A program made the position numbers and the translations under genes. From Tetrahymena elliotti 4EA (lineage: Eukaryota > Ciliophora > Oligohymenophorea > Hymenostomatida > Tetrahymenidae), in contig JH720307.1 in the NCBI GenBank assembly GCA_000231825.2, positions 830,880 to 894,879 on the forward strand: a stretch of DNA of 64,000 nucleotides, read 5' to 3'. This document shows, piece after piece, positions 1 to 12,282 of this stretch (the first letter of the stretch is position 1; each line of letters starts with the position of its first letter). The notes under the pieces are model-generated. The model saw only the letters and a list, made by a program, of their open reading frames with translations, did no database searches and was not told where the DNA came from.

Positions 1-98
1 ATGCATAAACAACAATATGATAAATTGTTATTGCTTTAAAGTTGGATGCTGCTGCTTGGAATTTAATTTATAAGTACTTGAAAGGAGGCAAGTTTTGA
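1..98 (+). CDS. 3' end of an unidentified gene (partial)
   Basis: A short open frame that looks coding runs into TGA at 96-98; its last residues read LDAAAWNLIYKYLKGGKF. In the same frame a TGA lies at 18-20, and an AG at 40-41 could be a splice acceptor, so the coding part is probably the last exon beginning near 42. The rest of the gene lies left of the window. The composition (Trp, Ala, Gly, Lys) is unlike the surrounding A+T-rich spacer. I do not recognise the protein family and give no function. Confidence 0.35.
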
Positions 99-877
99 TC
101 TCTAAGACCTAAAAGGGTGATGGCTGTGAAATAGTTATCCATTCGATATATCTATATATGCTTGCTTTTTTTATTTTTCCCTTAATTTTTCTTTTGATTT
201 TTTATTATTTATTTTATTTTTTTCCCTTTTTTTCTTATTTTGATATAATTTTCCTTTTTTCCTTTTATCTTTCTTTCTTATTTATTTAAAGTCTTATTCC
301 TTAAATTAAATCCAATACAAAACAACACTTATCAATTGACAAGACATATCTATTAAATATTTCTTACTTTTATTGTTTTCAAATCTTAATTCACCATTCT
401 TGTTAACTCACCATTTCTTTGTTTTAAATGAATGAATGAGTGAGTAAATAAATAGATTTGTTTGTCATAGCATCTTCTTATTATTTAATAATCTAATACA
501 ATTTTTGAGTATATTTAAATACTTTATATTTTTTCTATTTTTTTAAAAATTTAATATCTTATACAAATTAAGTTAATCTGCAATTTTAAATACAAATCTT
601 AAAATTATTTTAATAACACTTAATTTGGAATTAAATTCCTATTTGATAGTAAAATTAAAGTTTTTTAAGGTTTTAAATATAAAATATAAATAGAGGAGTT
701 GAATGATGATTATTTGGGATATAAAAACCAAATATTTTAGCTTTTAAATTTATAAAAACGTTAAATAATATTGTAAAAGTTGATACCAAATACAAAAGAA
801 ATAATTAGAATAATTAAATATAATTATTTTATGAGCAACATCAACATATAAATAAAAAAATTCAATTTTAGATATTT
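99..877. other. Intergenic spacer
   Basis: A+T-rich spacer between two convergent gene ends. It contains a long pyrimidine run (about 160-290) and no frame that looks coding. It probably holds the 3' UTRs of both neighbours. Confidence 0.6.
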
Positions 878-3800
878 TCATTTATTTTTGTTATTGTTAT
901 TATCGTCTGATTCTTCATCATCACTTTTAATACTCTTGATTTTTTATTCATTTAAGTACTACTTTGATTTTATTTTTTATAATTCAACTACTTATCCTGA
1001 ATTTCTTTTATTTTCATTATTTTAGGCAAGCACTTCTAAATTATTAAAAGTATGTCTTCCTGCAAATCTACTTAAATGAGGTGCTTAGAAGCTATTTCTC
1101 TTATTATGGCTACCGGAAACGGCAACAGGACTAAATATATTTTGAGATTAAGGGGTCTACTAATTAATACCAACATTATAATCAATATGACTTATCATGA
1201 ACCTAATTTCTTCACAATCTTCAGCAAAGTGTAAAAATGTACATTTCTTTTCAGTGTAAACTGAGAAAGCCTAGCCTGGCATTAAAACACAAAATGCCTA
1301 ATAATTAAATTAATTAGAATAAATTTTAATTCACTAAAATAAATGTATTTTAATTTACTTTATAAATTCTTCCTTCTAATATATCTGATTTTTTTACTTC
1401 ATCATTATTTACTTTGGACTGTGTCATCATAACATCTGTTAAATCTTTTCTGGAAACTTATCCTTTCAATAAAATACCACCACTTTCACATTAAATAGTC
1501 TTTCCTTTGCTATTTTTTAAAGAAAATAATTTACATTGAACATTTATTTTGGGTTAATTACTTGTATTTAGCAAATTTAAGCTTAGGTTAAAGTTTGATA
1601 AAGCTGTTTCTATCTAAGCTTCCCAAAGGTTTAAGCTCATTGTAAAAGAGTTAACTTAATGCTCTTAAACTCTACATCCAGACATATTCCTTTATTTCCA
1701 AATTAACTTTAATAACCTTTTAAATTGAACTAAGTGGGAAAGCAAGGACATAAACCACTGCATTAGCCATACAAGAAGTCAAGTATCTCAAACTAGGTAC
1801 AATCAAATGATGAGGAGAAATTAAACTACCTACTTCCTTCTGCTCTTGATATCTGATAACATGAAAATTTTAAATATATCTGTTGAACAATATTAATTGA
1901 AAGTTACGTGCAAAAACTCTATGATGTTGTTTCAGTAGCACTACCTCTTGTGATAACGAAAAAGTATTTAGCCTTTTCACCTTCCTTGATGATATACATA
2001 TCTTTTTCAAAAATCATCTCCACTGATTCTTTGATGATGTAAGGAAGCAAGTCTTTGTGGATGAGTTTAAAGAATGGAACCTTTTTTAATTTAATTTAGC
2101 GAGTTAAAGGAATGTGATGATTGAGTAATATTTTTTACATTTTCTAAGAAATTTTTAATAGGAGGAGCTTTCCAAGAAGGTTTAATATTATCCAAGGCAA
2201 CAACTCTGTCATCAATTTATTACATCAAGATATCTCTTTCTTTTTCATCTATCTTTCCTAAAAGGATACCTTTTTTTATTATTTTCTTTTGACACTCTAA
2301 TAAACTGTAAGTAGCCTTTTTTGTTTGAATTTATTTGGTAATTTCAGGAAAACTAACATTTAAATCGTTTTTAATATATTCTTCACCACTCATTCTATTA
2401 TCTTGACTTTCTCTAATAATAATTTCCAAAACCTAAAAGTAAATTTAGATAAAATTTTTATATTTTACATTTAAAAAATAATATTACTTAAGGAATGAAA
2501 GGGAATTATTCAATGCATAACTACTCTGCTTATTCATGTGCTTCAATATAAGCAGCAATAACATCATAAATATTTGAGATGTGGTTGAAGAGGAGGTTAC
2601 CAGCGTATGATCCAATAATAGGCCATCCCTTTAATTAAAACAACACTTTGATATAAATGGGATTATAAAAGTAATTGGAAAGAAATTCCCATGAGTTCAT
2701 TCTTTCTTATTCAGTATCAAGATCCCAATTAACAGAATCAATTAACAATAGCAAAGCATTACTACTGCATTAATTTCTCTCATAAATATCCCTTTTTTGA
2801 AATAATTAAAAATAAATTTTTAAACATATTCTTAATTGTATGCTTTTTTACCAATAGTTTCCTTTTAAAGCCATCAAAAATCTATTTCTGCATTCAACTA
2901 TCATGTTTTCATCAAGATTGTGATTAGTAGAATCTGAATCAAATGATTACTGATCTTAGAATTCATTAGAATTTTTTAGCTCATCTATCTTTGCATCGAT
3001 AACATTTTTATTTCTAATATTTCTTGTGTATTCCTCAATTTCTTCTCTTTTGGTAAGATCAGATTCCAATCTTGTTATCCTTTGCTCAAGATCAGCTAAT
3101 CCTACATACTCTTTTACACTTTCCCAATTAACCATCTTTAGATAGTTATTTGATTTTAAATAATTTATTTTTTTTTCAGTATCTTCCTTTAAATCTTGTA
3201 AAATATTTAAGAAAACTCTTTCTCTAACTGTGCTTGTAACACATAAACCTAAACTCTTAATCAAAGGTCCTAAATAATTTAAATATAAAAAACATTATTC
3301 TATTTACAATTTAATTTTAAATTACCTGTTGTTGTTCCATTAATAATTAATGTTAGAATTGCATTACCAGCCATATCAAATAAAATAATATCTCTTAATT
3401 TCTGAGAGTAGGAATCATCATTAGCAACAATCATAGCAAATGAAATACCTAATAAAAATAACAACTAATAAAAATTTATTTCTACCAACTGATTATATTA
3501 CCAATAGCTCCTCTAAGACCTCCATAGGCTAAAACATAGACTTCTTTCCATGTTAGACCATAACCCCACTTCCTCAACCATGACATAAAGCAAGCAATAC
3601 TACCAAAACGACTCAGAATCATGCAGACATAGAGACCAAATAATTTAAAATAATCACTTGTTTAGATTGAAGAAGTGTTATCACTTCCTGTATTATCATA
3701 ATCTCCACTAGAAGTTAAGACTTTAACACCAACCAAGACACCAGCTAAAATGAAAATAATTGATTCACCTGCATAAGTTACATACTTCCAGAAGATATAT

Positions 3801-4968
3801 ACAGTTCTTTTTTCTTCACTTGAGATTTTAGTTTTACCAAAAATGGAGAGATAAATACCCAAAGAAACAAGAGCCATAATTCCTGATACTTTAATACCTA
3901 AATCAACATTTTCTGCTACATAGTAAGTAAGATAACAAACAATAAAGGTAATATTAACTGTCAAGATGGGATCATTGTGTATTCTACGCATCCAAAATTA
4001 AGCTATCATACCAAAGCATATTCCTAAAAGAGTACCACCTACTGTGAGGGAAAGCAAAAGTTTGATTACTTCAAATAAGTCAAAATATTACTAATTTTGT
4101 TAAAAAATATTTTAATAGTTTTATCATATTATTTAGTTAAAAGATTGCTATTTATGTATTTAATTTGTATATTGATTTATAAAAAATAAAGTCAGCTAAT
4201 TTTGTTTAAACCTGATTGAATTAATATTCTCTCAATTAAATTTGTTTAAATTATTTTATTTTAGCTATTTCGTAATAAAAATTGTTTAAAATTTACCTAA
4301 TTTTATGAGTTTTGATCTACTTTTTTAGCAAATTCACTTGATATTTGGAAAAGAACCATACATGTTCCGTCATTTAATAATGATTCTCCTTCGATCAAAG
4401 AATTGAATTTTTTAGGAGCTCCTACTTCTTTCAAAAGAGCTAATACTGCAACAGTATCAGTACATGATAAAATAGAACCGAACATGAATGCACCACTCCA
4501 AGTGTAATAGGAATCATCATATCTCAAAATAACTTTGATACTTATGAGTAGAAATATTGCTGAAAATAATACACAAGGAAATGCAAGCAAAAATATTTAG
4601 CCAGACTACTTTTTAAAAGTGTGCCAATCACTATTAAAACCACTTTCGAAAATGAGCACAGGGAGGAAAATAATTAATATACCATGAGGATTGATTAAAC
4701 TTATCTTGCTAATAGTAATACCAAGTATTCCCATACTTTCAGAAAACTTTCCTAAAAAAATACCAATTACAAAAAGCATAGGAGTGTAAGGGATGCTAGT
4801 TTTTTTATTGATTTCCCGAACAAAACCTGCTATCATGAGTCCTCCAAAAAGGAAAAATACTACAAGAGATTCTGTACTGATTTTAGATTCATCAGTCATG
4901 TCTACAACTGTATTTAGACCTTTGGGCTAATAAGCTGCTGCTGCTGACGTTTCAAATGTATTGTTCAT
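878..4968 (-). CDS. SOS1/NHX7-type Na+/H+ antiporter with cyclic-nucleotide-binding-like domain
   Basis: Spliced minus-strand gene; ATG at 4968, TGA at 878-880. The N-terminal half is a cation/proton antiporter: many hydrophobic segments, the block CTDTVAVLALLKEVGA followed by IEGESLLNDGT (family pattern TDPVAVVALLKE...IEGESLMNDGT), and later YGGLRGAIG and INGTTTGPLIKSLGL. Introns fall at about 4095-4287, 3452-3503 and 3268-3325, with more further down. After the membrane part comes a cytosolic region with a helical stretch (ATYSLLECQKKI) resembling the linker of plant SOS1, then a cyclic-nucleotide-binding-like fold (EKDMYIIKEGEKAKYFFVITRG, about 1950-2040). The tail is basic and Asn/Asp rich. 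No voltage-sensor segment is evident, so SOS1-like fits better than sperm-type SLC9C. It presumably exports Na+ in exchange for H+ at the plasma membrane. Exact exon borders in the C-terminal half are not resolved. Confidence 0.88.
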
Positions 4969-5703
4969 ACTTTCTACTTTGAAATGCTAATAGATAATTT
5001 ATTGTGATTTATAAACAGATATTTTCTATTCAAACTAATTAATTTTCTTTGCTTTAACTTTTTGTTTAACTTTTTAATCCTAAATAATAATTGATTAATT
5101 AATAATTATTTATTTTTTTATTAAATTTTTACAATAAATAAATTCGTATTAAATAAAAAACACTTTCAATCAATTTTTTTTTCTAGTTTTAAGATTTAAT
5201 TAAACTAACAAAGTTATGATATGATAGAATCAATCTCTTCTCATTTATCTATATTTTAAAATTTTTTAGATTTTCATCTGAATCGATTTTCAACTATTCG
5301 AATAATTCATACACTAATTTATTAAATAAGATTCAAAAAATTAATCCTCCCTAATAAAAATATGTATTATTTTGTACATTGATTATTCTTGAAAAATTAC
5401 ATTCTTTTTCTATTCTACCTATTTCTTTAATCTGTCATTCATCTCTCATTAACTCTGAAAAATTATAAATTATTTCATTCCTTTTTTTGCCATTCTTTAG
5501 AGCAAGTAAGATAAAATAAATATCTTCTAAAACTTAAATTTTTATTACATTCTTATAATTATAATTTATAAGCAGCCATCCCTTTTTTTAAATAATATCT
5601 GATAATAAACAAACAAGCAAATAAATCTTACTAAATTTTTATTTCAAAAACAATTTTTTTATCTTCCAATTCTAATTTAATTTTAATAAATTTTAAATTC
5701 ATA
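4969..5703. other. Divergent intergenic region
   Basis: Spacer between the 5' ends of the antiporter (minus) and the histidine phosphatase (plus), so it must hold both promoters. It is A+T rich with oligo-T runs; I see no defined element. Confidence 0.5.
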
Positions 5704-6880
5704 ATGGCAGAAGAAGCTTAAAAAGCAATTCAAGAGTAATATTCAGACATCATTGAAAAATATAATATCTGCATGGATGCACCTCCTACTTCAGAGATTT
5801 TACCTTCTCATAAATTTATTATCATCAGACATGGTTTTAGTTAACATAATTTCTCTGAAAAAGAAACCTTATATGATAAACCTTTGAAAGGAAAGTCAGA
5901 CCCACGCTATAAAGAACTCCATATGGATCAAAAATATACTGATAATCCTCTTCACCCTATAGGTAAATTTAATCTTTTGAAATAATATTTATGTGTAAAA
6001 AGCATTAAAAATATATTAAAATCAAATTTTTGATTTTTAATAGGAGTTTAATAGTGCTTGAATCACTAGAGGTACATAAATGAAATAGATTTCGAAATAG
6101 TTTATGTATCACCACTCTAAAGAGCTATTTAGACTTGCATTTATCTATTTGCCACTCACCCAAATAGATAAAATATAAAGTAATAACTTTAAAAACTTTT
6201 CTATTTCAAATTTTTGATAAAGAGTATTTTTTAATCTTACACAAGATATATAACTAAATTATTTAAAATAAAGATTTATTTTAATGCCCGAATTATATGA
6301 ATGTCTTTGCTCTAGTGGATGCTTTGGACCTGACACACTAACAAGCGTAAGAGATAGTATAACTAAGCTTGCAGATTCATTTAATATTAAATTAGACTAC
6401 AGTCTTGTTGAATAAGTAAGTTATCAATTTGAAAATATCATTTATACATCTTTATTATTACAGCTAGGAAGATACTGGCAAATAAAAGTACTAGAAGATT
6501 AAAATTTGTCTCAAAGACTACTTGAAGAAATTAATTTAGATACTACTAACAATGAATCAACATATTAAAAAGTAGTTTATGATGCAATGGAAAAAACCTC
6601 ATCATTTTTCCTAGAAACTTGGAAATTCTTATTTTATAGAACCAGAAAAGTCATCCAAAAATTGTTAGAATGTGAAAAAAATGTTTCCAAAAACTCGAAC
6701 AAGAAAATAGGAGTTGTATCTCATGGTTTCTTGATAAAATGTTTAACTGCAAGTAAAATTGAAGATAACGGAAGAATTGAAGAGGGAATTGTTATGAATA
6801 ATTGTTAACTCCTTCCTTATAATTTCTAAGAGTAACAATAAGAAAATATTAATCTCTTTAAAAATAAGGTTAATTTATGA
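5704..6880 (+). CDS. Histidine phosphatase (phosphoglycerate-mutase-like)
   Basis: Four exons: 5704-5962, 6044-6179, 6274-6415 and 6464-6880; all junctions keep frame and use GT..AG. The catalytic RHG motif is in FIIIRHGFSQHN (about residues 40-52), the second conserved block is VYVSPLQRAIQT, and the second catalytic His is in GVVSHGFLIKCLTA near the C-terminus. These are the hallmarks of the branch-1 histidine phosphatase superfamily, whose members remove phosphate via a phosphohistidine. An acidic residue between the two His blocks cannot be assigned with confidence. The substrate (sugar phosphate, protein or inositol phosphate) cannot be deduced. No signal peptide is seen, so it is probably cytosolic. 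The first ATG at 5704 is the natural start. Confidence 0.88.
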
Positions 6881-7979
6881 CATAAGTTAATTTAAATCAG
6901 AAAATACAATTCATTAAAATATATTTATTTTTTTAAATTAATTAATTTAATAAATAAATATTTGATTAGTTATTAAATAGATTCTTATATGATAAAAATA
7001 TATTTGTAGGTAGTGAAGATTATCAATCAAATTTAGTGCTTGAAAAAGCTTTAAATTAATCTTTTCATTTAATAATTATTATTATTAAAACAAATTTATT
7101 ATAATTAAATAAATAATGGAAATTATTATAAAAATTTAAATGGTTTTATCTTTCAAAATCTATTACCTTGATTTTTTAAATAAAAAAATTTACAAAAAAT
7201 CAACTAACTAAAATCAATAAGAAATTGGTATCAGAAAAAAAGGATTAAATAATATCTAAAGTAAAAAATTTTTTTTAAGAATATGAAATAAATTGTAATC
7301 ATTGATTGAGATATGAAGAAATAATATTTTTAATAAAACTAGCTGAATTTAATTTACTGGTGTTTTTCTAAATATTGATTCTCAAATGCCAATCTTGAAA
7401 TATGTTACTGAATAATAAATAAATTGAAAGTTAAAAATATTTGTATTTTCTTCAGAAATTGTAAACAAAGAAAGATTAAAACAATCTAAATTAAATTTTT
7501 GGAAGAAAGAGAGTTGGCTTTTAAAACAAAATAATACTATTTACAAAAAATAATGAATGAATTATGACATAGTAATTTTAATAATTTAGTTGAAAATAGT
7601 TCAAGTTAATAATGTTGAGATTTAGTGTTTGATATTTGTAATATATTTTAGTTTTTCTTTCTAATAATTGTTTCTTACTCTTTTTTATTTATATTCTCAA
7701 TAAATTATTTATTGCTCTGTAAAAAATAGGAAATCTTATTTTTCATAATTATAATGGCTTGAAATTAATGATAAGAAACCTTCAAAAAGTGATCTATTTA
7801 TTAACAGATATTTATTTTTTAGTTGCTGGATTAATAAATTAATTAATGGTTTTATTAATTGAGATTAGGTTAGTATTTCTTTATTTCTATATTATATTTT
7901 GTTATTTTGTTTGCTTTACTTTTATATTTTTATTATTATCTATCTTTTTATAAATATTCTTGTAGGTTTTTCATCTTTT
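6881..7979. other. Intergenic spacer
   Basis: About 1.1 kb of very A+T-rich sequence between two convergent gene ends. TGA occurs often in all frames that I followed, and no coding frame, RNA gene or repeat is evident. Confidence 0.55.
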
Positions 7980-10855
7980 TCATTTGTTCAAAAATACAAC
8001 TATTATTGTAATGTCATCAATAACTTCATCTTCTCTCTTCCAAGCTAATGTAGCCTCTTTTACTAATTTTTCACAAGCTCCTTCAGGATCATTTTTTTAG
8101 TAGAAAGGAGTAATCATACTTACAACATCTTCATTACTTAAAAACTCCCAAATACCATCACTTGCAATGGCTAAGAATTTGTCATTTGGTGAAACATCAA
8201 AGTGTAAAACTTCAGGTTCTGGAATAACACCTACTTAACTTGCAACATAATCACCAAAAGAACGAGCCATAGCAAGGCCTGGAATATTTTCTGTTCTCAT
8301 CCATACACGAGCAGGTCCGACTGGTTTACCTTCCATATCTTTAAAGGGTTCAACTCTTCCTCCTGAAGCCATAATTCTTGCATATTCAGAAGGTAGATCA
8401 GGTTTATGATCTATAGAAAGAGGCTAGTTTGTCCATTATTAAGTAATTGGATCGTGTCTAGCTACAATTGCTCTAGAATCTCCAATATTGGCACACCAAT
8501 ATCTATCAGCCGTTACATAAACTCCAACACAGGTAGATCCACTGAAAGTAATGTCTATTCCACTATCAAGTAAACCTGCAGCTGTTTTTAAATAACCTGA
8601 AGTTAAAGCTTAAGTAATGGCAGAAATATTTTCTGTAGGAGTTTAATTCTATTCTAATTAGTGGAACTCTTCTTTACAAAATTATTTCATAAAGAATTCT
8701 ATATTAGGTCCAAGAATTTTTTTTACATGCTGAGAGGCCTGATGTCCATTAATACCATGACCATCACAAACACTAAAGAAGTATTTGGATTTTTGTTTAC
8801 AAAAGTTAGTTGTAATTATATAGCTATCTTAATTGGTTTTCACTGGCTTTCCAGGCAGAGCACCAGGCTTTGAGCGAACGGCATAGCTGCTAATAAAATT
8901 CTTGATAGGAGGAGCAATGTTAATTTAAGGATTTTATTTAACTTAACTGGGTTCCATATTTAATTAGTTTTGGTTAGGGAGATGAGAAGAATTCTTACGA
9001 ATTGGTTGTGATAATTACTTAGAATCATTAAAAGTTGCATTTGTAGCTTTCTTGCTGCTTCTTCTTTGTGCATCAATAGATTATGATTGAGGCTTAGGTT
9101 ATTAATTCATATTTGTATTTGTTTTACCAAAAGGGTTAGCATATTTACCTAAAAAATCTACAGGATTTTAATTAGATTTGCCACTTTTTGGCATTTATTA
9201 AAAGGAATCATTTTTATCTTTAGAATTTGATCTAGCACGGCGAGAAGATTGGCGTGACTCTGATTAATTCTAAACTTGATTTTTTTAGATATTTTGCTAA
9301 TAGCCATTATATCCATTAACAAGAGCATTGTTATTATTTCCATTTATAACTTTGTTTTATGTAGATTAAGGTTGGTTACTGCTTTAAAATATATTAGGAG
9401 CGCTTAAGTTTTATTTGATTCCTCCAGCAATAAGCCTATTTTGGCTTTATTACAAGTTGATGACTTGAGTAGGATTACGGCTGTGTTGTAATCTGTTAAT
9501 ATTATGTTATTGTTTTGATTATTCTTAGTTCTCATCATATAAATGGCTATCATCACCATGATAATTGTTTGGTGTGTTATCGTTTGTTTACACTTAATTA
9601 TTATTACGTAGTCCATTAGGAGAAATTATGTTCAAGTTCTTAATTTACAAGTTTATATTAATTTTAGGTCCTGAAGAGAAAATTCCACTGTTTTAAAGAT
9701 TGTTGTTGTTTTATTATTTCACATTTTTGTTAGAAACAAAGGAGTTAATTAAATTGCTGCTAGAATCATTATCTTTAAACAGATCATTTTGGAGCTTAGA
9801 TTTTAATTAATCCTTTGATTAGCCCTTATTTAAAGAATTATTAGCTTGCATATTGTTCTAAGCCAAAGGAATTTATAACATGGGTTGCATTTATTATTAC
9901 TGTTATTGTTATTAAATTAGAGATTCTAATTTAGGTAGCTTTTCATTTGACTCCATTCTATTTTAGATAGTTGTGTATCCTTTTGCACTGTCTATTATTT
10001 AATTAAAAAATCATTAAAGAATAATGCTAATTTATTTATTTTTTTAATGTATTCTCCTAATATTTTTTTAAAGTGGGTTTTTTCAGTGTAAAATTATTAA
10101 AAATAATGTCAAAAAAGTTAGTTTATTTGATAAAGAAAAAATAATTTAAAATACTTACTTTTATTCTGACTGTTTAATGAAGTGTAGCGATTTTAATTTA
10201 TTGTAGAAGGCTTGTAGATATTCTTTGCAGATAATGATTTTAAATTGCTATAATCGAGGGAATAGTCCTATTATTATTATGGTTGCTGTTTATTAATAGA
10301 TTTGTTAAGAATGGAGTTAGAACCATTTTGAGAAAGGACAAGCTACGACTTAGTGAGATTCTAATCAGAAACGTATTAGTTAAAATTGCCTAATTGACCA
10401 TTCTTTGTTGACTTAACAACTATTTAGCTGTTTGCTAAATTGGTACTTTGAGTGCGCTTATGGCTACTTCCTGGGGTGTTTAAATTTTTTTATAAGGGAG
10501 TTTAGTTATTAAGTATATTTTATAAACTACTCAGTATGGAATCCTAGGGGTTCTTGTTAGAGGAAGAAGATCCTCTTGCTTCAATAATTTTATTTTTAGT
10601 TGAATTGCTCTATATTGCTGCATTATTACTTTGCTCTTGCTTTCTTAAAATACCTGAGCTCTTTGAGCGTCTCATTTAAGAGTCATCATTTAAAGCAAAG
10701 TTGTCAATAAATAAATGGTTCATGGCTTTTTTATTAGTATCAGTTTGCTTAACATTCTGATATTGACTAGCATTGCTTGGAGAAGGAACACGCTTATTGC
10801 CATTAATTCCTAAATTTTACTAGAGCGGAAACGCTTTGATGGGATGGTTGTTCAT
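7980..10855 (-). CDS. PP2C-family Ser/Thr phosphatase with long Q/N-rich N-terminus
   Basis: Two exons (10855-10159 and 9991-7980; intron 9992-10158) give 902 residues. The last ~300 residues are a PP2C domain: SVCDGHGINGH (first metal Asp), STCVGVYVTADRYWCANIGDSRA, MARSFGDYV, AIASDGIWEFLSNEDVV (second metal Asp) and a terminal DDITIIVVF. These are the metal-ligand and core motifs, so the enzyme should be an active Mn/Mg-dependent protein phosphatase. The first ~600 residues are low complexity, rich in Asn, Gln, Ser and Lys, with a poly-Q run after the splice junction encoded mainly by TAA and TAG. Such a leader may act in localisation or assembly; that is inference. The intron was accepted because both exons join in frame and each side is open for hundreds of codons. 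Confidence 0.92.
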
Positions 10856-11637
10856 AGATTATACGCTGTTTATAAAACCTACTTGATTATATTTATGTTT
10901 TGCTATATTTGAATATTTTAAAGCAGAGAATTAATGAAATAATCAATCTTTAATTTATTGGACTTGCTGCTAATTAAAGTTTTTTTTTTTAATTTAATTC
11001 TAATGTTTAGTGGTTGTTAGAAAGAGCTTGATTTATTTAATTTTCTTATAGGAAGAAATTTTAGAAATATTAATTATTGATTTCTATTATTTGTAAGCTA
11101 TTGTTAGTCAAGGTGAATGTTTTTAAATATTCTCAGCGAATTAATAAATTAAATTGCTTAGCAGGGAGTTAAACTTCTTTGCTTATTGGTTTTTTGTTTA
11201 TTTGTGATTGGTGTGGGGGAGAGAGAGAGTCAGTCAAATAATAAAATAAATTACTCCTTTTTTGTTTTCTTTTTTTTTGTTTATGAATTAGTAATTTAAA
11301 TTAATTAATTAGATAATCTTATTATTAATATTTTCTTTATCTTTTTTTGTTTATCACTCCCAAATTATTAATTATCTTTTTCGTCTATCAATCAATCTAT
11401 TTACCTATTTATTTATTTATCATCTGCCTGCCTTTTTTTATTAAATATCTAATGTGTTTCTTATTATCTACAATTAAAATCTTTGAAGATTATTCTTCTT
11501 GTTTATATTTTTTTTCAAAATGCTATTTTTGTTTAAAATTTCTACTGTTTTTCTTATCTCAAACAGTGCGTTGTTCAGTAAATAGTTAGCTACATATAAA
11601 ATTAACTCAAATAAAAGTTAAGATTTATTTCTTTATT
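10856..11637. other. Intergenic region upstream of the PP2C gene
   Basis: Probable promoter and 5' UTR of the PP2C gene. It contains a short purine repeat (GA)n at about 11219-11230 next to a G-rich patch, otherwise A+T-rich sequence. The plus-strand open stretch around 11350-11590 is hydrophobic low-complexity sequence and is not considered a gene. Confidence 0.45.
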
Positions 11638-12282
11638 TCATTAAAGATAGCTCCACATTTCCAAAGTGCTTATGTATTCTGCATAATTTAATATTTAAAA
11701 TTCATAAGCATACATCGGTGATAGATAATTGGAAGTAATCTGACAAGATATTTGCTAAATAAAGATTTCGACTGATTGGCTAATTTACTGATATTATTGA
11801 TGGAAATTTGTTTACTTAAAATAATATATGATAAAGTCAATAATAATTATTTGATGTAAAACCACAAAAGTAGGCAAGCTTAATTTAAAAAAGACTAATT
11901 GACTCCTTGATTGGTTTGTTTCTCCTAAGTAAGATTTTACTTTTATCAGAATAGCATAGAACTACTGACAAATTAATATTTTAGTTTCTTTTTATTAAAT
12001 CTTTAAAGACTTTTCTATCAATGTATCTAAAAGAAGAAGAGGAAAATATAATTTCTTAATAGTTTTTTATCAGATAAAATAGCTTAGGAAGATAATTTTG
12101 TTTTGCAAATACTTACTCTTATACTGATTAAGTAAGGTCAGTTGCTTGATATCTATGGTAAAAATAAATTTTATTAAAAGATTCTAACGTTTAGAGATAC
12201 CAGAAATTTGAAGAGAATTATCAGATTAAGAAGCAATAGAAGACTCACAATTAATTTTCAAAATGCAATTACTTGTTACCAT
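11638..12282 (-). CDS. Small spliced gene, unknown protein
   Basis: Two exons: 12282-12117 and 12026-11638, with a 90-bp intron that has a GTAAGT donor and a pyrimidine-rich TTTTAG acceptor. Their sum is 555 nt, giving 184 residues with a single terminal TGA. Base composition is noticeably richer in G+C than the flanks, which supports coding. The first exon is Ser/Leu rich; the second holds an amphipathic to hydrophobic helical stretch (LVFFKLSLPTFVVLHQIIII) followed by Gln-rich sequence and ends MWSYLQ. I do not recognise a family. A helical cyclin-like fold is conceivable but no diagnostic motif is seen. Confidence 0.5.

Noticed and set aside
8661..8873. Plus-strand open frame inside the PP2C gene
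   Set aside because: It is the antisense shadow of the conserved DGHG region of the phosphatase.
11347..11589. Hydrophobic plus-strand open frame upstream of PP2C
   Set aside because: It is repetitive Ile/Leu/Phe/Tyr sequence typical of T-rich spacer read in a lucky frame, with no start context or motif.
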